From Phlyctochytrium arcticum (lineage: Eukaryota; Chytridiomycota; Chytridiomycetes; Chytridiales; Chytridiaceae), in NCBI GenBank assembly GCA_025602905.1, contig JAHLKI010000003.1, forward strand, positions 1,668,286 to 1,732,285: DNA of 64,000 bases, in the 5' to 3' direction. The notes beneath the pieces were generated by a model. It made no database searches, was not told where the DNA came from, and worked only from the letters and a program-made list of their open reading frames with translations. Positions 11,346 through 22,728 of this stretch are shown here, in pieces. How positions within the stretch are numbered: the first letter of the stretch is position 1; each line of letters begins with the position of its first letter. The translations under genes were made by a program, and so were the position numbers.

Positions 11346-11580
11346 TTGATTTTGGAGCGCGCCGAGCAAGCGGGTGCCGGTGTTTGGGCATTGTCCCTAA
11401 TCTCCAGTCTGATGTGTCGTCGGCCGTCCTCGAGATTTGTCGTGAATGGTACCTTGACCGACCCACTCGAGCGGGAGTGTGGTCTATTCCAGGGTTCCAT
11501 CTTGTCGCCAATGCTCTTTAATGTCTTCATCGACTCATTGATAACGGGGATCAATGATTTCACGGACTGGGGAGTTCGCA
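11346..11580 (+). mobile_element. non-LTR retrotransposon RT fragment
   Basis: The plus-strand translation ILERAEQAGAGVWALSLISS, then SSRFVVNGTLTDPLERECGL, then FQGSILSPMLFNVFIDSLI closely matches the RT fingers/palm segment of ORF2 in the array at 51,417-54,327. There the matching text is RARQAGAGVWALALISSMMC and FQGSLLSPLLFNIFIDSLLV. The fragment stops before the YADD catalytic motif. It is a dead, internal relative of the telomere-array elements, on the opposite strand, and it disrupts the hypothetical gene to its left. Confidence 0.85.
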
Positions 11581-11679
11581 ACTGTAACGCCAGCAACTCG
11601 TGGACGTTGCCCTCCATGGTTAGGCCCTGGACCCGCCCTTGTCGTAGCGCTGCTTCCTGTTAGTTGGTGAGCTGGCCGG

Positions 11680-13165
11680 ACACATTAACGGATTTGAATT
11701 CTAGTGGAACAACCGCTGGTCTCGGCAGAGGACTATTTTCAATCGGCAGGAATATCGGCTGGCATCAGCATCATCGTCAAAATCGTCCTGATTGACACCA
11801 TTCTCACTCTGATCGTCCCCTGCTTCTACGTCAAAGAGGTTGGTGCGAGAGGTTTTTACCGTGGACGACTTTGAAACCCGGCTGTACAATGCGCTGATTG
11901 CGCTGGTTGCGTGGTGGTGTTCGATCCTGTGTCGATGCTGGGCGTTTGGCAGGTACTGACGGTTGGCGTACCACCCTTTGTTACGATGATTGATCCTCTG
12001 ACGGACGGTCAGCAATTTATCATAGGATGTACTTGGATGTTGAAGTACGTACCTCTTGGCCGCTTCTCACCGACAATGCTTGATAATTTCACATAAGCAG
12101 AATGAACGATACCGAGTGAGGCGGTAACCCTGTGCATAATGCCCCCCTCTCTAATCGCCTGAAATGGAAGTGCAATTGCAGAAAGGTTAGATTTTTGAAA
12201 GAGGTCCGACCTCATTCAATCTCCGGGAAACCCGACTAACCTCGTCAATTTGGTTCCGTATAGATTTCGTGGAGTTTTTGATCTGTATAGTGGCGAAACA
12301 CTGATTTCAGTTAGCAAAAACTGGATATAAACATTAACGGAGAAAAACTTTTTGCTGATGTTGCGCAAGCTGTATCACCAGGATGCAACCCGTATACAGA
12401 CAAACTTGCTCGAGAGAAGGATGCCACCCCCCTCCACAGGATGCAACCCGTGGAAAGTTCTCTCTCGGCCGTATTCCTGATCAAGAGAAGGATGCAACCC
12501 CCCTCCAAAGGATGCAACCCTTGGAGAGTTCCTCTTGGGAATCATCAACCCATAAATCATCGGCGGTGTAACCTTTAGCTTACCATTTGCTCAGTGTCGT
12601 TCTTTTCATAGCCGTGGTCCATTAGTTTCAGTTTGATACGATGGATCCAACACGCGTGAAGCTTTTCGGAATCGCCATCATCCCAAAGCAATAAGGAATC
12701 CTTGTGAGTGCGGAAGAAAGTGGCCAGGAAAAGACCGGACTCGACGTGATTCTTGAGGAGAGGACACCATGGCGGCTCGCTTCGTTTTTTCGCTACTGGA
12801 CTACCTGTGGACTACTGGACGCGCTCCACTTCAAATTGCATCGGAAGACGTCTTTAAAGTGTTGTCCCGTGACGCCCACTTCCTGCTGATGGGAGGAGTG
12901 GAATCTTTCTCCTCGTCGCTACTGGCCGGGTAAGGGATGCTGCTGATCTTGACGGGCGCCAACTGCATCCTGTCATCTCTTGAGTTCCAGCTTGAGTCGT
13001 ATCAGATTTGTCTCGTCGTCGTTATTGCGAGCATATCCGAGCTGTTGCTGGCTGTTTGTAGGTGTATCGTGCATCCCATCGCGGATCGCCGTCTCCACCC
13101 CTCGAGAGTCGAGAGAGGCGTCGGAGTTCATTGCGGCACAGTCATGGTCGTGGATCCTTGAATTG
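11680..13165 (-). pseudogene. coding-like exon blocks of unresolved gene(s)
   Basis: On the minus strand several blocks look coding but do not join into one model I can defend. They are: a possible first exon near 13,120-12,975 (MNSDASLDSRGVETAIRDGM...); a block near 12,770-12,590 (FLATFFRTHKDSLLLWDDGD, LHACWIHRIKLKLMDHGYEK); a block near 12,165-12,050 (HRVTASLGIVHSAYVKLSSI); and an acidic block 12,000-11,700 (GDDQSENGVNQDDFDDDADA). They may be exons of the gene whose 3' end lies at 10,695-11,345, now split by the RT insertion and local repeats. No known domain was recognised. Confidence 0.3.
12380..12530. repeat. 71-bp imperfect tandem repeat
   Basis: The unit containing GAGAAGGATGC-ACCCCCCTCCA-AGGATGCAACCC occurs at about 12,414 and 12,485 (period 71), with a partial third copy to the left. 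GGATGCAACCC itself recurs at least four times. It lies in the unresolved stretch between coding-like blocks. Confidence 0.7.
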
Positions 13166-13268
13166 AATCAATTGACGAGGACTTGAGCAGTTCTAAATTG
13201 ATAGAACTCCACAAGTTTCACCACAATCTATTATCCAAGAAACCCTGCAAGAAACCCATCCCCCAAAA

Positions 13269-13459
13269 ATGTGCAAAAGAGTTCAGTGCGAAAAGTGCAA
13301 GAAGGCCACCTGGGCAGGTAAGCGCTCCCTCCTTTTCCTCAATATCGCACAACCAATAACTCACCGAGAACCGTTACAGGATGCGGCCAGCACATTCCTC
13401 AGGCCCTTGCCGGCTTGAAGGACGAGGAAATCTGCAAGTGTCCGCGCGACGGCAAATAA
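13269..13459 (+). CDS. 42-residue Cys-rich conserved fungal miniprotein
   Basis: Two exons, 13269-13317 and 13380-13459, with a 62-nt GTAAGC...TTACAG intron in phase 1 give 42 residues. The protein starts MCKRVQCEKCKKATWAGCGQ and ends CKCPRDGK. Six cysteines (CKRVQCEKC, GCGQH, CKC) suggest a small zinc ribbon. Proteins of this length with a C-x-K-C-x-K-x-T-W-x-G-C-G-x-H pattern are widespread in fungi and uncharacterised. The intron splits the W-x-G-C-G-x-H motif, and splicing is needed to restore it. No promoter element was identified. Function is unknown. Confidence 0.8.
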
Positions 13460-14314
13460 AAGCTGTAGAAGAAGATAATCTGTTATCCGCATCGTTGCAG
13501 CATATAGTTGATGGTCAAGACTGACGTTGTTGCTTGGGATGTTTGTATTCGCCTATTATTTGGCTTACATTTCCAACACGAATTATATTCAGTTTATTCT
13601 CATACGCAAAACCGTTTATTAGTGATGGCAGCGAGTTCGATTGAAGAAGATTGAGGATTCGTAACCATGAGAGTAGGCCTGTGACTACAATATTGTTGTA
13701 GAAATCGCCTACGTATGAATATCTACCTTTGCACCCGAGACGCCTTTCCCATTAGCTCCTTGGAGGAGTTACGAGGTTGTGAACGAAATGGGTGTACTGT
13801 ACATCTCTTCCTGATTGGAGCGACTGGCCGAGTCTTTATCATCAGGAGCGAGTGCCAAGCCGATGTTGGGTGGCCATCTTCAACCCGGGCAATAAATTAC
13901 CCTTCCACTTTCGCAGCTCTTAATCGGGTTTGCACATCCCTATTATTTGATTTGTCGCACATCTGCGGTGTATTTAGTTATAGAGCCGGAACGGATGAAT
14001 CAAAGGAAAGCTGACAGTCCGCAATCTTGATGGAGTGAGGGAGTGAGCCATATTTTGGGTTAAGAACGTGCTGAAAGATGAAAGCAACGTAAGTTTTCCA
14101 TTGGATAATCATTCCGCACACATTCGATAGCAAACATAGAGCTCGAGTAAGGAAAAAGTAGTCGTTGATTGAACAGGCACAATTAAATAACAAAACTGTA
14201 ATACTAGATAGCAGTGAAACAAACAACAAGATTAAGGAAGCCAAAGAGTCCGATAAAGAAAAAAATAAAAGTGTCAGGGGTAGCGACAGAAGAACGAACA
14301 AAGGTATATAGGAT
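13460..14314. other. intergenic, no gene seen
   Basis: Moderately AT-rich spacer between the miniprotein gene and the 3' end of chitin synthase. Nothing recognisable was found. The right edge should hold the chitin synthase 3' UTR. Confidence 0.4.
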
Positions 14315-17065
14315 TTAAATGTCGCTGGGGAACCGGTTCAAAAAGACCGAGTTTGAGCGTTTCAAGTTGGTCGGTGGGGTAGCGGACTGCGAAGGGGACG
14401 GGGCGGTCGGGGTGTTGGTGTTGTTGTTAAGTCCCTCGAGATCGGTTTCGCTGGCGGTTCGGTGCATGAATGCGCGCGGGTCAGAGGATCGGAGATCGGT
14501 CATGGACTGGTGGTGGGCGTAAGAAAGGCGGGGGGAAAGACGGAGGTGGGAGGGGACTGGAGGGACGATACTGTCCCTTGGTGCGTTATTGGCCGACGAA
14601 GGGTTCTGGAACATCCAATTGGGGGTTGCGGGTTGGGACTGTTGGGTCATTTGGGGGGTGCTGAGGGGAGAAGAGGGAGGGGAGCGGCCCGCTTGTTGTT
14701 GCTGGTTGGAGAGGGAGGAGAGGTTGGTGGCTGACCAGGAGTTGGAAAGGCCGTTTCCGCTGCCTCCTCGGGCCGAGGACGAAGATGAAAAGGAAGATGC
14801 GCGGGAAATCATGTTGGGAAGACTCTGGTTGTTGGCCAACGCAACATTGGTGCTGCTCGCGCGTCGGGACAAGGCTGCCGAAGAAGCATTGAGAGAAGAG
14901 CGAGATGCGGATGCCAGACTGGATCGACTGGCGAAACTGGATCGGGATGATAGGATAGACAGGGTTTCGGCGTCGGCGGCCGTCTTTCGGGTCGTTCCCC
15001 AGGTGAAATCGTCCAGGCGCCAGCAAGACCAGATCGGGATGACGATACTGAAAATGGGGAAGCAGAGGACAAACGGAATGTACCAAAAGAGCTGTTCGAA
15101 GTGGAGGGTGGCGATGGTGATGACAAGACCGACTGAGAGGAGGACAAAGGATGTGACCATGGGGAGCACGTAGAGTCCCGCTTCGACGACTGCGCAGAAC
15201 ACCAGGAACAAGAATTGGATGGTGAGGACGGGGGTGATTAAGCAGACGCCCAATTCGACCAGCACGACAAAACGAAGGAGTAAACCGCGGATTCCGGAAC
15301 GGGGGTCGTAGGCCATGACTTCGATATGGTTGTGAAGCAACGAGTTGGTCCAGCGACGACGTTGATTGAGAAGAATGGGAAGGGAAGTGGGGACCGCCGT
15401 GATACATAAAGCCTTGGGGATAAACTCTGTATGCATCGTATGGAATTTACGGAGCAAGAGAGTGGACAGGAATCGATCTTCGCCAATTTTGTAGAGATTG
15501 CAGCGGTGCATGGTCATTTCAAAGGGTTCGCCCGTGTACGGATTGCTGCCGTTGTACATGGCAATAATGAAATCGTCGCAGAGACGGGGTTCCCAGACTC
15601 CGGTAGAGGGATTCTTTTGCTTGATACGGTAGACGGCAAAACAACCCGACAAGACTAAAATCTCACCGAGAAGGGACTCGAAGGATTTGAGGAAACGATG
15701 CGTGATAAAGTATTCGTAGACTTGAGCGGCGGCGGTGATGGATTCCCATTTGTTTTCGACGGCGGTTTCGCCCGTGGTTCCCAGAATGTTTTGGTTCTTC
15801 TCCAGCAGTGTGATTTGGCGAGAGAGACCGTCGGGCAACACGAATGTATCGGCATCGGTCAACAAAAAGTATTCATAATCGGCGGGGTCAAGTCCAAGTT
15901 GGAGGTAATGCCGTTCAAGTTCCAAGTCGAGAGCGGACCATTTGTCGCGACGGTTGGGCCAAAAGTTGACGGAACGGAGAAACTTCATGATAATCAGTTG
16001 GGAATCACGCTTACTTCGGTTCCCGAGGCGCGAGAGATCCGTGTCGTGCAAACCGACTTTGACGACAACAATGTACGGGACACTGCAGTTTTCGGTTTCG
16101 TGCCATCCCGAGTAGACTTGGGCACCGTTCATGCGAAGGTCGCCGTGGCCAGTGGAGGGGTACGTAACGGGCTCGGGTTCATCGCCTTCCCAGTAGAGGA
16201 CATCGTGGAGAAGGATATCAGGGGTCGTCATTTTCTGATTCTTGCCGACAATGAGACCGTCCATAACGAGGAACAAGAGCTTTTTGTCGTCAGGGTATTC
16301 GAGGTCAGCCACAGAGTCGACCGTCTTTTGCAAGACTTCCTTGGTTTCCGAGTAACAGGGGACATGCAGAATAACTCCTTTTTGGATCTTGTCGTCGGCA
16401 GGGTACGATCGGAATTGGGTGTAAGCAGCGGCAATAACAATGACAATCAGGACGACGGCCGAGATGAGGGTCAAGCCGAGGATGATCCAGGAGTAGACGA
16501 TACAGCCGGTTGCGGGTGGGTAGAGTGCTCGCAGGTACTGAGCTTTGGCCCGGGAAGCAGGAGCGATGAGCATTTCTGGGGTGTAAATGTTGGGATCGGT
16601 ACACCAAAAGACGGGAATGTAGAGGACGATAAATAGACCGACGACCGCAATGATGAGTAGAATCACACAGACTGCCACCTTTTCTCTCCTACAAAGGTTT
16701 CGCAATGTTAGGTACGCGGGCTCCTTTTGACGGACATCTCTTTAAAGTAAACATACCAGGCGATACGGGCTTCGGGCAGAGGGTAGTTCTTTTTGAGCAG
16801 AAACTCGGGAACCCAGAACGTCAAGACCTTAGTAATCATCATCCACGCACTGTACCATCTGTTCAAGATATATTCCGAAAATCAGTACACTGTTTTGACA
16901 GCGGTAAGAATACTACAAACCAAGTACTTACGCATGGGAGGATTCGGGCCAGAGGACCATGCGCCGGCGACGACGACCGGTGCCAGTTCCTTCAGTGCCG
17001 TCGGCGGCCCTTGATTGACCCAAAGGCGATGGGACGCTAGGTTGGGTGTTTGTTGCGGGCATCAT
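14315..17065 (-). CDS. chitin synthase (division 2 type)
   Basis: Three exons, 17065-16932, 16858-16757 and 16688-14315, with phase-2 introns of 73 and 68 nt, encode 869 residues. The enzyme polymerises UDP-GlcNAc into chitin at the plasma membrane. Visible features: a short basic N-terminus; two membrane spans (from about residue 83, VAVCVILLIIAVVGLFIVLY, and a second at about 140); the family-2 glycosyltransferase core with D-A-D at 357-359 (LLTDADTF); E-D-R at 482-484 (GEDRFL); and Q-R-R-R-W at 521-525. A cluster of three or four membrane helices follows, and WRLDDFTWGTTR near 640. This W-G-T-T-R signature is typical of class IV/V-like enzymes. The last 200 residues are Ser/Asn/Gln/Pro-rich and probably disordered. 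Two ATGs lie in tandem; I used the first. It is transcribed divergently from the chitin deacetylase. Confidence 0.93.
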
Positions 17066-19174
17066 GGTTGCTAGTGGTATATTTCAGATGTGTTCCGGGA
17101 GTGAAGGTTGAAGTATAGATGGAGTGTTCGTAGGTATAAGAGAAAGTATCAGCAACACTTTCTCCTAATTGCCTTGATGCTGATGCTGGCTTGATGCGCA
17201 ACGACAGCAAGAACGAACGATGCTGAACAAAAATGTCACACCTATGGTCTGCTAAAAGTGCTCTAGATAAAAAAAAACACTGCAAAAAAAGAATGTAGCT
17301 GTTTCCTCGGTGCTGGGTTTCGGATTGGGCTGTTGCTGTGCTATTGCGCTTGTGCGCGGGTTGTTATATCCAACCTCAATGTCCGCCACCGCCGGCGTAC
17401 CGAGCCAGCGAGCCACTGCTGGAAATATTTTTCGGTTTCAAGATTTTTAGAACACATTCATTTTGGAGAAGATCGTGTGTGGGTAAAAGTGTGTAGTGAT
17501 TTTCAAAGGCATTCCTAAAACTTTTGTATGTAGGGATTCCAGTTTGAACATAAAGAAAGAATCTCAGAGTCAAGCCTCGAGTCTGCTATACTCGAGTAAC
17601 TGAGCCGGCGGATCGGAGTTACAACGTGGAACGGGATTCCATGAACCGAACAGCGCCAGAGCTCCCCCATCCGTTCCATTTCCATCAAGCCAATTCATTT
17701 GACAGGTCTGAACTTGATCCTGCTTGAGCTATGCTTTGCTCACTGTTGATCCAAGTATAATGGTCATGTTGATCCAGTGGTGGATTGAAGTTGCCTTGGG
17801 TCGGGGCGGAAAAGGATCGGCCGCCGCCAAGACCCAAAAGGAAGTTAACACTAAATTTAAGCTTAACGGTTATTGGCACGGGAAAATGACTTGGAACTTT
17901 TTGCTCGCGACGGAAAAGAGAATGACTTGGGAAAAAGTCTGTGCAAAGAATGAGGAATGTTCTTGTTCTGAAGCTGTTTCAGGAATTGCTGGGCAGAATT
18001 GTTCGTCGGGACTTTCTCTTCTCTGCATGTATGAATCAAAATCCCTTATTACAAGGCCGCGGTTTCCTGATGAGACTGCGACTGCAAAATAAAAGCTCGC
18101 GCTGAACATGAACGCTGTGATATGATAGCGAGTGCGGTCAAATTGAATGTAGAAGACAATCGCGGTTGTCAAATCTTTCTTCGACAACATGAAGCTTTGC
18201 TCCCCCGAACACATTCATTGTCTGGTCAAAGCTTGCTAACTCATGCAGATCAAACTGATGAGACAAAGACTTTCTCATACATCAATATCAATGATTCAAT
18301 TGCCGCGTTCGACGTTGAGGCTACCAACAACGAGGGAAATCACTGCATGTATATGTACTCGAGTACTCGAGTAGCTGCCTCCTATACTCGAGTATCATAT
18401 GCTAATGTTAGAAAGAGTTAACCTAAAAAACTAGGATACGGTTGCAAGAATTGACATGTAATTTTTCCTGGGCACAGAACAAAGATCCCGTTTGTGCAAG
18501 GAATACACGACGCAGAGCCTTCCGATCCAGAAGTTTCGCGAATGGAAATACTCTTCTTGGTGAAAGTTGACCCTTGGAGGAATGTCGAAACGAAATGCTG
18601 CAACTCACTCCTGGCTGGCCGGTCCGTCGCCCAAGAGCCCAAACCACGGCCAAACCAAGGCTCCGTCTACGGGCACCGTCGTGAAACCGTCCGAAAACCA
18701 CAGCGCCATCGCACGATGGGCATTGGGCTCCATCAGATACAAAAAAAAAAAAAAAGCTTTGAAAGAATCCTGGTTGCTACCCAACTTTAAAAACTCCGAC
18801 TCTTTGACAGAGAAAACCTCACAAACATGAAGCAACTTGAATCATGTTCAAGCTCCTGCATAAGAAATAAATGCAACCAATGGCGAGCGACAATAGTCAA
18901 ACAATCGCGCGAAATCTAGGAAATTTAGCCAGGTCTTTCGCCGTCGCGGCAAGACGTCGAAATCCGAAACGACTTTCATGAAGACGCCGCCGCTGTAGAA
19001 ATATATAGACTGACCGCTCAAGGCTGAATGCAAAGATATGACTTTTTGCGTTTTTCGAGGACATCGTCCCCCCCGAACTCATAAGGTTGGGCCATTTCCC
19101 TTCTCCCTTTTCAAGTCCAAATATTTTTTCCAGTTATTCTTCCCACAAGTAACTGGACATTGGACATATCCATC
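17066..19174. promoter_or_regulatory. shared intergenic region of the divergent chitin synthase and chitin deacetylase genes, with TACTCGAGTA palindromes
   Basis: No gene is supported in this 2.1-kb region. TACTCGAGTA, a perfect 10-bp palindrome, occurs at 17,589, 18,356, 18,364 (overlapping the previous one) and 18,385. A further CTCGAG lies near 17,576. A TATA-like AAATATATAG sits near 19,000, about 170 bp before the deacetylase ATG. The clustering in a region feeding two chitin-metabolism genes suggests a common transcription-factor site; this is inference. Confidence 0.45.
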
Positions 19175-21292
19175 ATGACTGTGACAACTAGTAGAACCAA
19201 GGCGTTGACCGCCGCGGCTGCCATAACCCTGGTTTCCCTCCTTCTCGCTGCCCGCCCTACAACCGCCGCTGTCATTGGCATCCCCAACTTTAGCCTGACC
19301 GGCCCCGCCCGCATCATCTCCCGCCTGGCCGTCAACATTGGTGCCAACCAACAGTGTGGAGCCGCTTTCGGGACCTGTGCTACTGGTCTCTGCTGCTCTG
19401 AATGGGGGGTGAGTTTTTGGTCATGTCTTTGGGGGGTATTTAAACTGATTCATCCTCCGTATTCATAGTACTGCGGAGCATCGTCGGACCATTGTGGTGG
19501 AAACTGTCAGTCGTCTTACGGATCTTGTTCGGCTTCTAACGGGGGTGGATCGCTGCCCGTCGTTGGAGGCGACACGCGCTGTGGTGCTGGAGTTGCAACC
19601 TGTCAAGCTGGATTATGCTGTTCCCAATACGGAGTCTGTGGTCCTCACGCCAACGACCCGGTCCGCGGCTCGTACTGCTCGGCAGGATGCCAGTCGACTT
19701 TCGGTGATTGCGACAGTGGATCATCCCCGTCTGCTACATCCTCGGCAGCACCCACATCTACTCCCACCAATGGTCTTCTACCCGTCGTAGGAGGTGATAC
19801 GCGCTGTGGAGCGGGTGTTGCAACTTGTCAAGCTGGTCTTTGCTGTTCCCAGTACGGAGTCTGTGGCCCCCATGCAAGCGACCCCGTCCGAGGATCATAC
19901 TGTTCTGCAGGATGCCAGTCGGCTTTCGGCGACTGTGACGGAACACCTACCTCCCCGGCTACCCCATCATCGACCCCAACCGGAGGATTGCCCGTTGTAG
20001 GAGGAGACACCCGTTGCGGTGCTGGCGTTGCTACGTGCCAGGCCGGTCTGTGCTGTTCTCAATACGGAGTCTGCGGTCCTCACACCAATGACCCTGTTCG
20101 AGGATCTTACTGCGCTGCCGGATGTCAACCTCTATTTGGTGACTGTGATGGGTCTGCTACCTCCCCCGCCACGCCCACGGCCACCCCTACAGGAGTCCTC
20201 CCCGTTGTTGGTCCCGATACCCGCTGTGGTCCTGGTGTCGCCACGTGTCAACCAGGCGTTTGCTGCTCCCAGTACGGTGTTTGCGGTCCGCACGCTGCCG
20301 ACCCCGTCCGAGGATCTTACTGCGCTGCCGGATGCCAACCTCTCTTTGGTGACTGCGATAGCACCGCAACGTCAACCTCTGCCGCCACGCCCTCCGCAAC
20401 CCCCGGAACACTCCGCAACCTCGACCAATCCTGTGGTGCCGGCATCGGTGCATGCGGATACGGCGCTTGCTGTGGCCCCGCTGGAACCTGCGGCTACACA
20501 TCCGACTACTGCTCGGCCGGCTGCCGCGCCGGCTTCGGAAACTGCAACAACGCCGAAATCCAACCCATCTACACTTGCCAGACCTCCAACGGATTCCTGC
20601 TCACCTATGATGACGGTCCGGCCGTTCTCACCGACGGTCTCCTCGATTTCCTCCGTGCCCAAAACGTCAAAGCAACCTTTTTCATGAACGGCAAAAACTA
20701 CAAACAATACTTTTCTAACGGTCAAATCGGAACCGCTTTTGGAATCTTGGCCAAGGCTGATACGGTCCGTCAAGCCGACGCCGATGGTCACCAGCTCTGT
20801 ATGCACGGGTTCACCCACACTGCCGCGTCCACCACCTCCGAAGGAAACTTTACTTACGAAGTCACTGAACTCTCCCGCGTCTTTGCAACCGTCCTCGGAA
20901 AAGTTCCCACCTGCTACCGTTTCCCCTACGGCGATTTCCAGTCCAAACATCTCAAAATCCTCGGCGGCATGGGTATCACCCCTATCCTCTGGGACACAGA
21001 CAACCGAGACTGGGAAGGCGGTGCCCCCGCCGACAACGTTCTGGAACTCGAGCGAGCCGCCCCCGCCCCTGGTCCCGTATCCCATATCGTCCTCAACCAC
21101 GATGTCGCAGTCAACACGGCCGATTTCCGACCCTCGTACGTGGGAACCAACCTGGCGACTCTCTCCGTCCAATACCTTAAATCCAAAAACTTTAATTTCT
21201 TGACCGCCGCCGATTGTGGATTGGGAAGCTTGTACCGGGCTCCTACCCCTAATGATTTGGTCTGCCGCCCAGAAGGCTGTTTTGAAGCTTGA
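19175..21292 (+). CDS. chitin deacetylase with six CBM18 chitin-binding modules
   Basis: Two exons, 19175-19408 and 19469-21292, with a 60-nt phase-0 intron encode 685 residues. A signal peptide (hydrophobic AAAAITLVSLLLAA, cleavage near residue 31) predicts secretion. Six hevein-type CBM18 modules follow. The first is split by the intron (CCSEWG then YCG). Four are near-identical (TRCGAGVATCQAGLCCSQYG and similar) and one is terminal (CGYGACCGPAGTCGY). They are separated by Ser/Thr/Pro linkers. The NodB deacetylase domain has T-Y-D-D-G-P at 457-462, the metal-binding His pair H524-G-F-T-H528, R-F-P-Y-G at 562-566, W-D-T-D-N-R-D-W from 586, and a late L-N-H-D. It hydrolyses N-acetyl groups of chitin to give chitosan in the wall. 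No GPI signal is seen. The start was chosen because upstream in-frame triplets are not ATG. Confidence 0.95.
19550..20390 (+). repeat. four intragenic tandem copies of the CBM18 exon segment
   Basis: Copies begin near 19,559, 19,787, 19,994 and 20,204 (spacings about 228, 207, 210) with the GT[CT]GT[TA]GG...GA[CT]AC[GC]CG[CT]TG[TC] start. They share most residues of a 45-residue Cys module, and the Ser/Thr/Pro linkers differ in length. This points to in-gene duplication. Confidence 0.85.
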
Positions 21293-21588
21293 GAGGAATG
21301 GTGTTTTTATTCATTTAGTCATTTATTCTTTTACTGTCACTTTCACTCACGTACTGCAACTATTTTATCTTACATTCTGTTACTTTCTCGTACAAACTCA
21401 CAAATACATACAAAGTGCATCGCTTATATGGGTCTTGTTCACAATCGTATTGGGCGTCTAATATGAAATTGTCTCAAGTGGATGTGAAATTAAAACTCTA
21501 TTAGGAGATTATGAGGAGCGGCATTAAAGTTGACTACTGTATGTGATAAATTCTATGTGTGCAGGAGAAGGGAGCATCTATCTAAATT
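21293..21588. other. convergent 3' intergenic spacer
   Basis: AT-rich 296-bp spacer between the 3' ends of the deacetylase and the peroxidase gene, expected to hold both 3' UTRs. Confidence 0.5.
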
Positions 21589-22728
21589 CTAGTACGCTTG
21601 TTGCTTGTTGACATAAGGAGCATCGGTAAGACCGTTGGGTGAACCTGGGAGGGCACCAGTCTTGACTCGCTCGTTCTTCAAGTCAACCAGATCCTTTTGC
21701 AGGCGGAAAATTCCCTTGAAGACGTGCTCACCAGTCAGCTCAAATTCAGATGGCTTCCAGCCGGTAACAAAGGGAAGCTCCTCCTTCATGAAGAAATGCG
21801 ACAATCGCTCCGTGCTAACGACGCCCGTCTTTTCAGTTTGCCCAGGCACAGGATCCGACAAGAGGAGTAATGGGATACCGGCCTGATCAACAGCGAGAAA
21901 CTTTTTGGATGCAGTGGCGACAGTGTCTTCGTGGTTGCCTTGCAGTGGGGGTGCGCCCCATTTCTCGGATTGGTATTCGCGGAGGAGACGGGCTTGCGCC
22001 ATGCTTTTGTACGAAAGAGTAGCGACACCGTCAACCGTCTCGCTCAAAGCCATAAGTTGCTCGACCAGGGATGCATTGCGGCGAGTGAAATGGTCACCCC
22101 ATCCTTTGTCGTTACCGTGCTGAATACCGTTGTAAAAGTTAATGTCGTTGAGGTCGACGATGACGGGGTCTTGGGCCTTGACGGTTTCGATGGTGGTTTG
22201 GGCGACGACCCACCAGAATTTCCATTCGAGGTTGAGGTAGGTCTTGAGGGTGTCGGCAAAGTCCCAGGCAGTGAGGTTGCGGCCGTCGCGTGGGAGCATG
22301 CCGTGGTTGGCCAGAGTGTTGAGCATGGGGCAGGGAGCACGGACACTCTTGCCGGTTACCTAGTCCGCCTCGGGATCTTGCCACGGGTGGTCCTTCTGAA
22401 GTTTCTTGGGGTCGGTGGTTGTGGGCGGCAAGGCCCATGTAGGACCAGGAGGTGCTTCTTTGGTGGTTGGTTTCTTGCCGTAGGCGGGGATGTTGTGGGC
22501 ATTGTCGCCCCACCAGTAGCGTTGCGCCTCAAAGCTGGGATCGTTCTTGTCGGGTGCTTGGCCAGCGGCGTCTCGGCGAATATGCGCCTGGCGAACAGTG
22601 TTTCCCCGCAGGTTCTTGATGGCAAAGGCCTGTGGATCCGACGACTGGTCAAAGTTGGCCCACGCGTTCGCGTTGGCGATGAGGAGGGTGGCCAGTGCCG
22701 CGGCAGACAAAAGGTTGAGGGAAGGCAT
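21589..22728 (-). pseudogene. heme-thiolate peroxidase (chloroperoxidase family) with an in-frame TAG
   Basis: One frame runs from ATG at 22,728 to TAG at 21,589, interrupted only by TAG at 22,362-22,360 (codon 123). The N-terminus has a signal peptide (MPSLNLLSAAALATLLIANA) and a low-complexity linker containing RRDAAGQAPDKND and PPGPTWALPPTT. After the TAG comes RAPCPMLNTLANHGMLPRDG, the Pro-Cys-Pro motif in which Cys is the axial heme ligand in this family. The frame then extends through NLEWKFWW and ends at VNKQQAY. The usual E-H-D motif appears as Q-H-G (NGIQHGNDKGWG), so catalysis may be altered. No GT-AG intron removes the TAG without destroying conserved sequence that I can see. It is a recent nonsense allele, a readthrough case or a sequencing error. 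It is secreted if functional. A CATAAAAG TATA-like box lies near 22,785. Confidence 0.8.

Noticed and set aside
17870..18214. Minus-strand open frame of 114 codons between chitin synthase and deacetylase
   Set aside because: No domain, no codon-like pattern, and it lies in the putative regulatory region; treated as chance.
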